Part shown: positions 36,441-46,624 of the stretch, in pieces
How positions within the stretch are numbered: position 1 is the first letter of the stretch
Layout of the letters: every line of letters begins with the position of its first letter
NCBI GenBank assembly: GCA_002773395.1
Contig: PFBI01000006.1
Coordinates: 86,177 to 141,461, forward strand
Direction: 5' to 3'
Length of the DNA stretch: 55,285 nucleotides
Origin: Candidatus Kaiserbacteria bacterium CG10_big_fil_rev_8_21_14_0_10_47_16
GTDB taxonomy: Bacteria > Patescibacteriota > Minisyncoccia > Phycocordibacterales > UBA918
Translations under genes and position numbers: made by a program
The notes under the pieces: model-generated
Seen by the model: the letters and a program-made list of their open reading frames with translations, nothing else
Database searches by the model: none
Told to the model about the DNA's origin: nothing

Positions 36441-37532
36441 TTACACCACTTTTAGTACATCGTGCACCGTAACCGCGATCATGAGGAGAATGAGAATCGC
36501 GAATCCAACCATATTCATAATTGCCACTGCCTGCGGTTTAATTGCGGAACCTTTTACCGATTCAATAATCACAAAGAGTAACCGGCCACCATCGAGTGCG
36601 GGGAATGGGAGAATATTAATGACTGCGAGGTTGAGAGAAATAAACGCAGTAAACATAAGTAAGGAGGTGAAACCGAATGCTGACGCTTCCCCTACAAGTC
36701 CAACGATACCGATAGGACCTGCAACTTGTGAGAGGTCAGCCTTCAGTTGTACCGCGTCAACAATGAGTCTTGTGAGACCTACTGTAATGTCGCGAAGCGT
36801 TGTATAAGTCAGTACCGTTCCCTCTTTCACTGCAGTCAAGAATGGGAGCGGAATAGTATCAATGAGCGCAAGGCCGACTCCGAGGATTTTCCGATCTTCA
36901 TCTTCAGGAAGGAGACCACGTTCACTCGTGAGAAGGGCCGTCTGCTCCTCATCCCCTGTACGATACGTAACCGTAATCGCTGCATCACTATGCTCTGCCG
37001 TAAACTCAGTAAATGATTCTGGAGAAAGTTCTGTAAGCGTATCCTCGCCTGATGAAACTCCTACGATTTCAGTTCCGACCGCAACACCAGCGTCTGCCGC
37101 AGGACTTTCCGGAAGTACGTTCGTAACCATGAGACGCGCCTCGTCAGTTGCTGTTTCAGGTGTGACTGCCGTCTGCACCCCAACAGTAAAGATGATAATG
37201 AAAAGCACCCACGCGAGAAGTACGTTCATCGTTACCCCTGCAAGAAGTACGACTGCCTGTATCCATCGTGGTTTTGCGGTGAAGGCTCGCGGTTCATCAG
37301 GGCTGTGTTCTGTTCCAACAGCGTCTTCACCAAATATCTTTACGTAGCCACCGATAGGAAGAAGGTTGATTGAGTACGTCGTCTCTCCCTTTGTTCGACT
37401 AAATAACCGCGGAGGAAATCCAATCGCAAATTCATCAACGCGCATCCCCGATTTTTTAGCTGCAATAAAGTGCCCGAATTCGTGTACCAGAATAAGAACA
37501 AACAATACTGCGAGAAAGAGAAGAATGCTCAT
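36441..37532 (-). CDS. rseP: RIP metalloprotease RseP (M50)
   Basis: VHEFGHFIAAK, PDZ, NLAVINILPFPALDGGRLLF. Confidence 0.95.
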   Translation of the reverse strand: MSILLFLAVLFVLILVHEFGHFIAAKKSGMRVDEFAIGFPPRLFSRTKGETTYSINLLPIGGYVKIFGEDAVGTEHSPDEPRAFTAKPRWIQAVVLLAGVTMNVLLAWVLFIIIFTVGVQTAVTPETATDEARLMVTNVLPESPAADAGVAVGTEIVGVSSGEDTLTELSPESFTEFTAEHSDAAITVTYRTGDEEQTALLTSERGLLPEDEDRKILGVGLALIDTIPLPFLTAVKEGTVLTYTTLRDITVGLTRLIVDAVQLKADLSQVAGPIGIVGLVGEASAFGFTSLLMFTAFISLNLAVINILPFPALDGGRLLFVIIESVKGSAIKPQAVAIMNMVGFAILILLMIAVTVHDVLKVV

Positions 37533-38068
37533 TGTGTGATTTCAGATTCCTTTCGCATGAGTAGATCTGCAAGCTCTGCATTCTTTGCATCTACTTTCTT
37601 TTGAAGATCTTCTTTAACGGTAAATGTTTCATCGTCACTGAGGTCTGCCGCTTCAAGCTTTTTCATTGCGTCGTCTCGAGCAGAGCGGAGTGACACCCGC
37701 GCTTCTTCAAGCTTCCCTTTTGCTTGCTTCATAAGTTGTTCACGACGTTCACCGGTCAGTTCTGGGAAAATAACACGCACACCTTTCTCGTCACTCATCA
37801 CTGAGAGTCCAAGGTTCGCATCAATAATTGCTTTTTCGACAGCCTTTACTTGGCTTGCATCCCATATTGAAACACGGAGTGTTCGAGGATCTTCTGTACC
37901 AACAGTACCGAGCTGTGCCACAGGGACACGTGCTCCATATGAGTCAACTTGTACACCATCAAGAATGGTAGGGGTCGCCCGTCCGGTTCGGATTGTTGCA
38001 AATTCTTTCTGTAGCCACGCCACAACTTCTGTAGAACGAACGTCGAATGATGAAAAATCGTATGCCAT
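37529..38068 (-). CDS. frr: ribosome recycling factor
   Basis: EFATIRTGRATPTILDGVQVDSYGARVPVAQLGTV...LTGERREQLMKQAK. Confidence 0.96.
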   Translation of the reverse strand: MAYDFSSFDVRSTEVVAWLQKEFATIRTGRATPTILDGVQVDSYGARVPVAQLGTVGTEDPRTLRVSIWDASQVKAVEKAIIDANLGLSVMSDEKGVRVIFPELTGERREQLMKQAKGKLEEARVSLRSARDDAMKKLEAADLSDDETFTVKEDLQKKVDAKNAELADLLMRKESEITQ

Positions 38069-38108
38069 ATAGCCCTATAGTAGCGAGTAAATGCCGTACT
38101 GGCAACTT

Positions 38109-38741
38109 TTAGATTGAAAGTGAGAGTTGTTCAAGGAGCATTTTCTTCGAAGAACCAGGTGCCGCAAAATACTCTCGGACAAAAAGTACCTCTCGCATAA
38201 GTTCATGATTACGTTCCGTATGAGCATGTATTTCAAGACCAGTAAGGACTGATTCCATCCATGCAAAATCTTTTTCTTTAATTTTTTCTGCAATATCTGC
38301 AAGTCGCTCTGCAGGTGTACGTGCAAGAAATGTTGCCGCTTCGCGCGGCACGAGTGTATCAACGGCAGCGCCGTCAAGGAGTACGAGTCTGGACCGCACG
38401 GTCGCGAGTAAGACATCCTCGCGCGGTACCACGACATACAACTGTGTTCCCTCTGCTGGTTCCTCCAATGTTTTAAGAAGTGCGTTTTGTGCTTCACCGG
38501 TAGCAGACGTAAACGCAATAACAAACGTTCGGTACGAACGATTGAATGGTCTGAGCGACGATTCGCGACGAAGGGTGCGTGCCTCATCTATACCCAGTCG
38601 GTCAACCGACATGTGTTGCACATCTGTTCCCGGAACACGGTCATCTTCAGGAAAAAACGGAAGTACATCCGTAAGAGTCCCGATACATAAAAACGCTTGT
38701 CGCATAGAGAAAATATACCGCACTGCGGAGCCTCTGGCCAC
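38109..38741 (-). CDS. holB: DNA polymerase III delta'-like protein (short)
   Basis: ATGEAQNALLKTLEEPAEGTQLYVVVPREDVLLATVRSRL. Confidence 0.75.
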   Translation of the reverse strand: MARGSAVRYIFSMRQAFLCIGTLTDVLPFFPEDDRVPGTDVQHMSVDRLGIDEARTLRRESSLRPFNRSYRTFVIAFTSATGEAQNALLKTLEEPAEGTQLYVVVPREDVLLATVRSRLVLLDGAAVDTLVPREAATFLARTPAERLADIAEKIKEKDFAWMESVLTGLEIHAHTERNHELMREVLFVREYFAAPGSSKKMLLEQLSLSI

Positions 38742-40594
38742 TAACCGTTCTCCTGACGCTTCAATACACGCCGAATGACGCGTCGTAAGTAGTTTTCAAA
38801 TGTCTCACTCGGCACATACCACATCCCCTGCTCCTGTCGCCACCCACTAATGTAATCACGCATAGAAAGAATCGCCTCTTGATCGGCACCATCCCATCGT
38901 CCTGTTGCAACCACGGACATCGGTTCATCTTTCAATTTTTGATAGAGGGAATTTTCGAGACCGGCTTTTTTGATACCAAAGATTCCTCCTCCTCGAAAGA
39001 GTTTCCATGTATTTAATATTTCACTGAGCCCTGCATCAATTTCGGGAGAATTGAGCTCCTTCTCTACAGATAGTGCATGTACTTCTAAGGTTGGGCGCTT
39101 TGGTCCACGTCGCGTCACCACACTCTGTGCTACTGCTGTTTCTGCTTCCACCTGTACCGCAGGAGTACGTTCTGGAATTGGCTCCGACTCTACTTCTTTT
39201 ATATTACTCTTCTCTTCTGCATTTATTTCTTTTTTAAGAATAGGAAGATTTTCTGGAGGGACCACAACTGGTGCCGGTAACGGTTTTGGAATAGGTTTTG
39301 GTAATTCTTCCTTTTCAACGACAGTCGGTACTTCCTGCTTTACCTGAATCTGCTGCGTTGCCAACTGTTCATGGAGAGATGGGAGTACGGAAATCTTTTT
39401 AGGTTCGGGCGGTACATCTTTCACTTCTACACGAGGTGGAATAACTACCGCAACAGGCTCCGGATCCTTCTTTGGCGAAGGTGGCGGAAGCGGGATTTCT
39501 TCTGCGACGACTTCCGGTACCTCTGGCTCTACCGGCTTTTCATCACGTACTTCTGGTTCTGGTGGTTTCGATACTTCTATCGGTACTTCAGGTACAACTA
39601 TTTCTTCTTTCGGTTCTTCTTCAACACGCTCAACAACGTCTACCTGCGGCGCAGGTTCAGGGATACTTTCAATATGTGGAGGCTCTTCGGGAATCGGTTC
39701 AGGCACAGGTTCTCCTACCTCCACAGGCTTCTCTACCGGAATTTCTTTCTCTACAACTGGTTCTGGCTTCGGTGGAGGTGGAGATGTTTTTTCCGTTCGA
39801 TGATTTTTGGCAGCATCAAGAACTTTCGGAAATAATTCTTCCAAACGTTGCATTGAAGATGAGAGTGTTCCTGGCGCGGCACCTGCGACTGCCTTCATAG
39901 CAGCGACCAGTGCCTGCATGTACTGACGTCCCACCTCGTTGGTTTCACTTAAGAGCGCAGTTGGATTTCCAATTTCTGCGTTTATCGTGTGCTTGATTTG
40001 ATCAATGCGTTCCTTGTAGTCACTAATTGTTTTCGTCTCGTCTTGTGCACGTGGTGGTGCAACCGCTTCCGGCTCTGGAGCCGGTACCACCTTGCGAATA
40101 GGAACCTCCGTATGAATAGGTAAATTTACTGGAGCTTCGTGTTGTACTTTTGGAGGTTGCGGTGGTTCTGGAGGTTCTTGCGACTGCGTTTCTTTCGGAG
40201 CAGACTCAGGTGCTGAAAATTGTGGTGAAGGGCGGCCCGAACCAAACGAAGTCCTCTGCGGAACGACCGTTTCTTTTTGAGGAACTTCCACTGCAGCGGA
40301 TTTTGCTTCTACATTTGCTTCTACAGGCGGTTCGTCTGCTTTTGGAATAGTTTTTCCAAACGTAGCGAGTGTTGCTTCAATCTGAGTCCGAAGATCTTTA
40401 TCGGTACCGCGGCTTTGCGCGTACTGCAACACCGTATCTCGAAATGCAGAGTAGGTATCAGCGTCCATTCCTGCATCACGACCCGCTTTCAAAACAGACG
40501 TAAGGCCTTGCCAACTACGTACGTCAAAGTTACCCGACCCTCGGGTGCCTGAAAGAACATGACGTTCTCTGTTACGAGCATTCGCCTCCGTCAT
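38741..40594 (-). CDS. large Pro/Glu/Val-rich low-complexity protein with folded C-terminal domain
   Basis: Long PEP/PKPEPV-type tracts; ordered C-terminus ...LKRQENG. Confidence 0.75.
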   Translation of the reverse strand: MTEANARNRERHVLSGTRGSGNFDVRSWQGLTSVLKAGRDAGMDADTYSAFRDTVLQYAQSRGTDKDLRTQIEATLATFGKTIPKADEPPVEANVEAKSAAVEVPQKETVVPQRTSFGSGRPSPQFSAPESAPKETQSQEPPEPPQPPKVQHEAPVNLPIHTEVPIRKVVPAPEPEAVAPPRAQDETKTISDYKERIDQIKHTINAEIGNPTALLSETNEVGRQYMQALVAAMKAVAGAAPGTLSSSMQRLEELFPKVLDAAKNHRTEKTSPPPPKPEPVVEKEIPVEKPVEVGEPVPEPIPEEPPHIESIPEPAPQVDVVERVEEEPKEEIVVPEVPIEVSKPPEPEVRDEKPVEPEVPEVVAEEIPLPPPSPKKDPEPVAVVIPPRVEVKDVPPEPKKISVLPSLHEQLATQQIQVKQEVPTVVEKEELPKPIPKPLPAPVVVPPENLPILKKEINAEEKSNIKEVESEPIPERTPAVQVEAETAVAQSVVTRRGPKRPTLEVHALSVEKELNSPEIDAGLSEILNTWKLFRGGGIFGIKKAGLENSLYQKLKDEPMSVVATGRWDGADQEAILSMRDYISGWRQEQGMWYVPSETFENYLRRVIRRVLKRQENG

Positions 40595-40654
40595 AATGTA
40601 ATCATTGTACCACCATCACTTTTGTAGACGGTGTTTTCAAACGTTGATAAGCGT

Positions 40655-41668
40655 CTAACGTTTCGAAGTAATCGTACGTTTGTAGGTATCGAGGTGTTCG
40701 AGTGCGACACCTGTCCCCTTCACCACACAAAAGAGTGCTTGATCCGCGAGTTTTGCTTTCACGCCCGTTCGTCTACGGATGAGTTCGGTAAAGTTGCGAA
40801 GCTGTGACGTACCACCGGTCATAATAATGCCGTGATCAATGATGTCAGATGCAATTTCTGGCGGCGTTTCCTGAAAGACATCCTTAATTGCCTTCACCAT
40901 GTCGCGAAGTTCTTTTGCGATTGCGCGAACGATTTCGTTGGTTCGTATTTCTGCCGTACGTGGTAGACCCGTTACAATATCTCGCCCCTTAATTGCCATA
41001 ACTAACTCTTCTTCTAGTGGAAGCGCCGAGCCAATGGTAATTTTTACATCTTCTGCAGTCTTTTCTCCGATTGAAAGGTTGTGATTCTTTTTTACAAAAT
41101 CGATAATCGCCGCGTCAATGCGGTTCCCTGCGCACTTCACTGAGTTGGCAGCCACAATACCGCCGAGCGAAATCACCGCAACGTCAATCGTTCCCCCGCC
41201 GCAGTCAACAATCATGTGTCCTTGCGGTTCATAGATAGGAAGGCCGGCGCCAATCGCTGCGAGAATCGGCTCCTTCACTACGTACGCACTTTTGGCGCCG
41301 GCCTTGATCGCTGCTTCCACCACCGCACGCTTCTCTGTCGAGGTGACACCCGCCGGTACTGAGATCATTACTTCAGGACGAAAAATATTCCACGAACCGA
41401 GCGCCTTCTTAAGAAAGTATCTGAGCATCGCTTCGGTCACACGGTAGTCTGCAATCACACCATCCTTCATTGGACGGTACGCGCGAATATTGTCGGGAGT
41501 GCGACCAATCATTTGTTTTGCTTCTTCTCCAACAGCGAGAATTTGGTTGTCATCTGAGACAGCAACCACCGATGGCTCATTGAGCACAATGCCGCGGCCA
41601 GGAACATACACCAGTACACTTGTGGTACCAAGATCAATACCTACCTTTGGAGAAAAGCGTTCCATCAT
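40655..41668 (-). CDS. mreB2: second MreB paralogue
   Basis: VGIDLGTTSVLVYVPGRGIVLNEPSVVAV; IVDCGGGTIDVAVISLGG; IIMTGGTSQL. Confidence 0.93.
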   Translation of the reverse strand: MMERFSPKVGIDLGTTSVLVYVPGRGIVLNEPSVVAVSDDNQILAVGEEAKQMIGRTPDNIRAYRPMKDGVIADYRVTEAMLRYFLKKALGSWNIFRPEVMISVPAGVTSTEKRAVVEAAIKAGAKSAYVVKEPILAAIGAGLPIYEPQGHMIVDCGGGTIDVAVISLGGIVAANSVKCAGNRIDAAIIDFVKKNHNLSIGEKTAEDVKITIGSALPLEEELVMAIKGRDIVTGLPRTAEIRTNEIVRAIAKELRDMVKAIKDVFQETPPEIASDIIDHGIIMTGGTSQLRNFTELIRRRTGVKAKLADQALFCVVKGTGVALEHLDTYKRTITSKR

Positions 41669-41706
41669 AGTGACTCTATGGTATAGGGTTCAAGCAAAAG
41701 TGCAAT

Positions 41707-41746
41707 GCCCGAAAAATCAGCCGCACCGCGGCAGGATTTTTCGGGC
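41707..41746. terminator. hairpin upstream of murA
   Basis: GCCCGAAAAATC...GATTTTTCGGGC. Confidence 0.6.
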
Positions 41747-41774
41747 CCCATATACCCATGGTATGATGCTTTTT

Positions 41775-43082
41775 ATGAAGACAGTCAATCTTTCTATAAC
41801 TGGCGGGAAAAAGCTCAAAGGTACCGTTGTTACCAATACATCGAAGAATGGTGCGGTCGGACTTCTCTGCGCCTCACTCCTGAATAAAGGAACAACAACG
41901 CTGAAAAGCATGCCTCGCATCGAAGAGGTATACCGTATTATCGAAGTACTCGAGAGTATCGGTGTGCATGTTGTATGGAATGGTAGTGACGTTACGATAA
42001 CGGTTCCAAAAAAGATTGACCTGACAAAGATTAACGTCGATGCTGCACGAAAGACACGGAGCATCATCATGTTTATCGGACCACTCATCCACCAGATGAA
42101 GAAATTCTCACTTCCACAATCTGGAGGCTGCAAACTCGGCAGTCGTACGGTACGTCCTCACTTTTATGGACTCGAACATTTTGGTGTGGCAATCGATACG
42201 ACAGACGACGCATTCAAAATTAAAGTTGCACCACAAACACCAACCGAAATCATTCTCTATGAATCAGGCGACACCGTAACCGAGAACGTGCTCATGGCTG
42301 CAGCACTCAGCGAGGGTACGACAGTCATCAAGTACGCGTCGGCAAACTACATGGTGCAAGAGATGTGTGCCTTCCTTACCCTCTGCGGCGTCCACATTGA
42401 AGGTGTTGGCACAACAACGCTCACCGTAACAGGCGTAAAGAGTATTGATGCTGATATTACGTACACTCTCTCAGAAGATCCTACCGACAGCATGTTCTTC
42501 CTTGCTGCTGCAGTGATTACGAAGTCTGCAATTACTATCACTCGGTGTCCGATTGAATTTCTTGAACTCGAACTTTTAACGCTCACGAAGATGGGCTTTG
42601 TATACACCGCATCAAAACCGTACCTCGCTGAGAATGGAGTGACAAAACTTGTCGATATCAAAACAAAAGCATCCTCACTCACTGCACCTGAAGATAAAGT
42701 TCACTCTCGTCCATACCCAGGACTCAATGCAGACAATCTTCCATTTTTTGCAGTCATCGCGACGCAAGCCGAAGGACAAACACTCATTCATGATTGGATG
42801 TATGAGAAGCGTGCAATCTACTTTACCGAACTCGACAAACTTGGTGCAGACACTGTTCTTGCCGACCCACACCGTATTTATATAAATGGCCCAACCAAAC
42901 TCCGTCCAAACGAACTTGTGTGTCCTCCCGCACTTCGCCCTGCAACGATTCTCCTCATTGCTATGCTCGGCGCCGAGGGTCACTCAGTACTCCGCAATAT
43001 CTACTCAATCAACCGCGGCTACGAGGGCCTCGTTGAACGACTCACTGCCCTCGGCGCCGATGTCGCATACCTGAAGGATTAG
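41775..43082 (+). CDS. murA: UDP-N-acetylglucosamine 1-carboxyvinyltransferase family protein
   Basis: MKTVNLSITGGKKLKGTVVTNTSKNGAVGLLCASLL..., SGGCKLGSRTVRPHFYGLEHFG; EPSP-synthase fold. Confidence 0.85.
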   Translation: MKTVNLSITGGKKLKGTVVTNTSKNGAVGLLCASLLNKGTTTLKSMPRIEEVYRIIEVLESIGVHVVWNGSDVTITVPKKIDLTKINVDAARKTRSIIMFIGPLIHQMKKFSLPQSGGCKLGSRTVRPHFYGLEHFGVAIDTTDDAFKIKVAPQTPTEIILYESGDTVTENVLMAAALSEGTTVIKYASANYMVQEMCAFLTLCGVHIEGVGTTTLTVTGVKSIDADITYTLSEDPTDSMFFLAAAVITKSAITITRCPIEFLELELLTLTKMGFVYTASKPYLAENGVTKLVDIKTKASSLTAPEDKVHSRPYPGLNADNLPFFAVIATQAEGQTLIHDWMYEKRAIYFTELDKLGADTVLADPHRIYINGPTKLRPNELVCPPALRPATILLIAMLGAEGHSVLRNIYSINRGYEGLVERLTALGADVAYLKD

Positions 43083-43117
43083 GACTCTTTTTCTGTGGAT
43101 AGGCTCAATTTGCTACA

Positions 43118-45019
43118 ATGGGTCTACATATGTTTGTTATTGAGGTTATTCCCCTAAAGCGTTCTGTTCAAATTGAATCGCTTTCGTATTTTTCGAGCGT
43201 TGCCTACACACGAGGCACCATCATCACCATTCCCGTACGCAACCAACAGATCCGCGGCGTTGTCGTCGAAACAAAGCCTGTCTCAGGAGCAAAGACTGCG
43301 CTGCGTGCTGCCACATTTTCACTCCGCAAACTTCCTGCACAAGAAAATACCGACACGCTTTCACCTATCTACATAGAAACCGCGGCTGAACTTGCGGAAT
43401 ACTACGCATGCCACATTGGTTCAATCATTTACCAACTCCTTCCGCCAGAAATACGAGACGGCAATATCCCCCTTCCCCATACGCATCACACAAACGCACA
43501 CACTGCGGTTGCTCCTGAAGTACTCCAAGGTACGTCCCCAGAACGATTCCTTGCCTACCGAGCATTGGTACGAGAAACATTCGCGCACGCAGGTTCAGTA
43601 CTCCTCGTCACCCCATCATCGGTCGAAGCGGCTGCTGCCTACGAGGAACTTTCTGCCGGTATTGAAGACCGCGTTGTCTTGCTCACCAGCACCATGACCA
43701 CAAAGTCAGCACGCGCAGCATACACGCTTCTTGATGACTTTAGTAAACCAAAGCTCATTATCGCCACTCCCGCGCACAGCGTTATCGAGCGACACGATAT
43801 TACAACCGTCATTATCGATAGCGCACGTTCCGGAAACTACCGCGAACGTGTACGACCGTACCTCGATACTCGCACTGTACTCACACTACACGCGAAAAAG
43901 AGTGGGCGTAGACTTATTTTTGCTGACCTTCTTCCCCGCACCGAAGAAGAAATCAAACGACGAGAAGACGTGTACGGAACAATAGGTGAAACTCCGAAGC
44001 GCATCATTCTCCCTGGGAAAGTTTCTATTGTAAAAATGAACGACAAGCCAGACGGTGCGACGCCTTTTAAACTGTTTTCGCCGAAGGTCCTCTCTGCCAT
44101 CGAAGCGACCTGTGCAGAGAAAGGAAAGGTCTTTCTCTTTGCGGCGCGGCGCGGCCTTTCGCCCGTTGTCGCCTGTATTGATTGCGGGCACATTTTCCGC
44201 TGTCCTGAATCCGGTGCACCATACTCACTTGTACGACTCACGATAGGTGGCGAAGAAAAACGATTCTTCGTGTGCGGTGTATCAGGAAAACGTGAACGCG
44301 CTGCAGACGTCTGCCCAGAATGTGGTGGTTGGAGACTCCGTGAGCGCGGCATCGGTATCCAACATGTCTATGACGAGCTTAGCAGTTTGCTTCCCGGTCA
44401 TCCTATTGTGATGTTTGATCACACAACAGCAAACACATTCAAGAAGGCATCGTTTCTTGCAGAGAAATTTTATAAAACAAAAGGAGCTATCTTAATCGGT
44501 ACCCCAATGGTGCTCCCCTACCTCATCAAAGGAATTACCACGAGCGTGATTGTAAATATGGACGCACTCCGCGCGACACCTACATGGCGTCAGCAAGAAG
44601 AGACGCTCGGTACCCTTCTCCATATTCGAGAACACACGACCGAAACCGTCTACATCCAAACACGAACCGATACAGACGAACTCCTCGAACAAGCGCGGAC
44701 CGGTTCTGTTGAAAAATTCTATGACGATGAAATCGCGCTTCGTGAAGGACTGCAATATCCTCCCTATGCGCACTTCATCCACCTCACGTGGCAAGGAACC
44801 CGTGACGCAGTTGAGAAAACCGAGCAACTCGTAAGTACACTGCTCGAATCATACAAACCAATGCTTTATAGCGCTCCACCATCACCCAAAGGCGCCCTCA
44901 TTCGCTACGCTCTTATTCGTGTCGGACAAAGCTCGTGGCCGAACAAAAAGATGGCAGACGCACTTCGCGCGCTTCCCCCAACGGTCCGTGTATTTATTGA
45001 TCCTGACCGGATTGTATAG
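43118..45019 (+). CDS. priA: PriA-like protein, apparently helicase-motif-degenerate
   Basis: PriA-like N-terminal domain, FLFAARRGLSPVVACIDCGHIFRCP, DVCPECGGWRLRERGIGIQHVYDEL, LREGLQYPPYAHFI; Walker A/DEEH absent. Confidence 0.8.
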   Translation: MGLHMFVIEVIPLKRSVQIESLSYFSSVAYTRGTIITIPVRNQQIRGVVVETKPVSGAKTALRAATFSLRKLPAQENTDTLSPIYIETAAELAEYYACHIGSIIYQLLPPEIRDGNIPLPHTHHTNAHTAVAPEVLQGTSPERFLAYRALVRETFAHAGSVLLVTPSSVEAAAAYEELSAGIEDRVVLLTSTMTTKSARAAYTLLDDFSKPKLIIATPAHSVIERHDITTVIIDSARSGNYRERVRPYLDTRTVLTLHAKKSGRRLIFADLLPRTEEEIKRREDVYGTIGETPKRIILPGKVSIVKMNDKPDGATPFKLFSPKVLSAIEATCAEKGKVFLFAARRGLSPVVACIDCGHIFRCPESGAPYSLVRLTIGGEEKRFFVCGVSGKRERAADVCPECGGWRLRERGIGIQHVYDELSSLLPGHPIVMFDHTTANTFKKASFLAEKFYKTKGAILIGTPMVLPYLIKGITTSVIVNMDALRATPTWRQQEETLGTLLHIREHTTETVYIQTRTDTDELLEQARTGSVEKFYDDEIALREGLQYPPYAHFIHLTWQGTRDAVEKTEQLVSTLLESYKPMLYSAPPSPKGALIRYALIRVGQSSWPNKKMADALRALPPTVRVFIDPDRIV

Positions 45020-45022
45020 ACA

Positions 45023-45049
45023 GCTGAAAATCACTCCGTGATTTTCAGC
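45023..45049. terminator. hairpin between priA-like and def
   Basis: GCTGAAAATCAC-tcc-GTGATTTTCAGC. Confidence 0.6.
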
Positions 45050-45081
45050 CCATTTTCTGCTACAGTGTTTTTATACAACTT

Positions 45082-45624
45082 ATGGCGAAACTCGTAGACC
45101 AAGATCACGTGGCGCTTCACCAGATTGCTGAGGAAGTCCCCCTTGAAGATATCGAATCACCAAAAATCAAAAAGGTGATTAAAGACATGCGCGATGCGCT
45201 CCTCTCGTATAATGCGCAGGGGTTTGTTGGCGTTGCCATAGCAGCCCCCCAAATCGGCATTCCGCTCCGTATCTTTATCGTGCATGACACGAGCAAGGAT
45301 CGTGATGCCGAACACACCATTCCTGATATTGTGGCCATCAATCCATCTATCGTGAAGCTCTCAAAAAAGAAGTCTCTGCTCGGTGAAGGTTGCCTCTCTG
45401 TTCCAAATCACTACGGCGCAGTCGAACGTGCAGCAAACGCAACCCTCCGTGCGTACGACGAACACGGTAACGAATTCGAGCGCGGCGCAGGCGGTCTTCT
45501 CGCACAGATTTTTCAACACGAATGTGACCACCTCGACGGAACACTCTTCATCGATCGAGCAGAGAAGATTTGGAGTAAAGACGACATGGAAGACCACGAA
45601 GAACGTGAGGCTGCGGTAGAATAA
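45082..45624 (+). CDS. def: peptide deformylase
   Basis: GVAIAAPQIGIPLR, GEGCLSVP, QIFQHECDHLDGTLFIDR. Confidence 0.96.
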   Translation: MAKLVDQDHVALHQIAEEVPLEDIESPKIKKVIKDMRDALLSYNAQGFVGVAIAAPQIGIPLRIFIVHDTSKDRDAEHTIPDIVAINPSIVKLSKKKSLLGEGCLSVPNHYGAVERAANATLRAYDEHGNEFERGAGGLLAQIFQHECDHLDGTLFIDRAEKIWSKDDMEDHEEREAAVE

Positions 45625-45632
45625 CACTATCT

Positions 45633-46469
45633 ATGAAATTTGCTTTTTTTGGTACGCCGTACGTTGCGCGAGATACACTCGCGATTCTTTTACAAAATGA
45701 TCTTGTACCCAAAGTAGTCATCACCAATCCCGACGCACCACGCGGGCGTGGGCACGAGCTCACTCCGTGTGAGACGAAGGTATTCGCACAAGAGAAGGGA
45801 CTTCCGGTACTCACTCCGGCAAAAATCACCCCCGAGGTTATCGACAAGATCAAGAGCCTCGGTTGCGACTACGCACTCGTCGTGGCCTACGGCAAGATTC
45901 TTCCTGAAGCACTTATTAATATATTTCCAAAAGGCGTACTCAATGTGCACTACTCATTGCTGCCAAAGTATCGCGGTGCCTCTCCCGTTGAAAGTGCACT
46001 TCTCTGTGGTGAAACAACTACCGGAGTAACGATTCAAAAGATGGTACACGAGCTTGATGCGGGAGATATTGTCGCCACAAAAGAAACCGACATTCTTCCA
46101 ACAGAAACCACCAAAGAACTCCGCCCGCGCCTCGTTACACTCGGCGCGCAGCTTCTTGTAGAAACACTTCCTGCATTTCTCTCTGGCGAAATTGTACCCG
46201 TAGCGCAAGACCACACTGCCGCAACACACTTTGGGAAGATTAAAAAAGAAGAAGGAAAACTTGATCTTTCTGCACCCGATAAAAAAAACTGGAATAAATA
46301 CCGCGCCTACGCCGAAGGCCCGGGCACATACTTTTTCACTGAAAAAGACGGCAACCGCATCCGCGTCAAAATAACGAGCGCGCACCTAACCGACTCCGAC
46401 ACCTTCGAAATCCTCCGCATCATCCCCGAAGGTAAGAAAGAAATGAACTACTCTGCGTTTACACAGTAA
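45633..46469 (+). CDS. fmt: methionyl-tRNA formyltransferase (short)
   Basis: FFGTPYVARDTLA, LNVHYSLLPKYRGASPVESALLCGETTTGVTIQKMVHELDAGDI. Confidence 0.93.
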   Translation: MKFAFFGTPYVARDTLAILLQNDLVPKVVITNPDAPRGRGHELTPCETKVFAQEKGLPVLTPAKITPEVIDKIKSLGCDYALVVAYGKILPEALINIFPKGVLNVHYSLLPKYRGASPVESALLCGETTTGVTIQKMVHELDAGDIVATKETDILPTETTKELRPRLVTLGAQLLVETLPAFLSGEIVPVAQDHTAATHFGKIKKEEGKLDLSAPDKKNWNKYRAYAEGPGTYFFTEKDGNRIRVKITSAHLTDSDTFEILRIIPEGKKEMNYSAFTQ

Positions 46470-46497
46470 CCCCAAGAAATCGAGGCGGCTATTTTTC

Positions 46498-46622
46498 AAG
46501 ATCTTCTAAAAATTGATGAGATACGCGGAGCACAAGAAAAAAAACCCGAGACGTACTCTGTCGTACGATGAGGGTCTTTTTTGAAGGAGCGACAAAGTAG
46601 GTCGCTATTTTTAGAAGATCTT
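46498..46622. repeat. 16-bp perfect inverted repeat bracketing a terminator
   Basis: AAGATCTTCTAAAAAT (46498-46513) / ATTTTTAGAAGATCTT (46607-46622). Confidence 0.85.
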
Positions 46623-46624
46623 AT

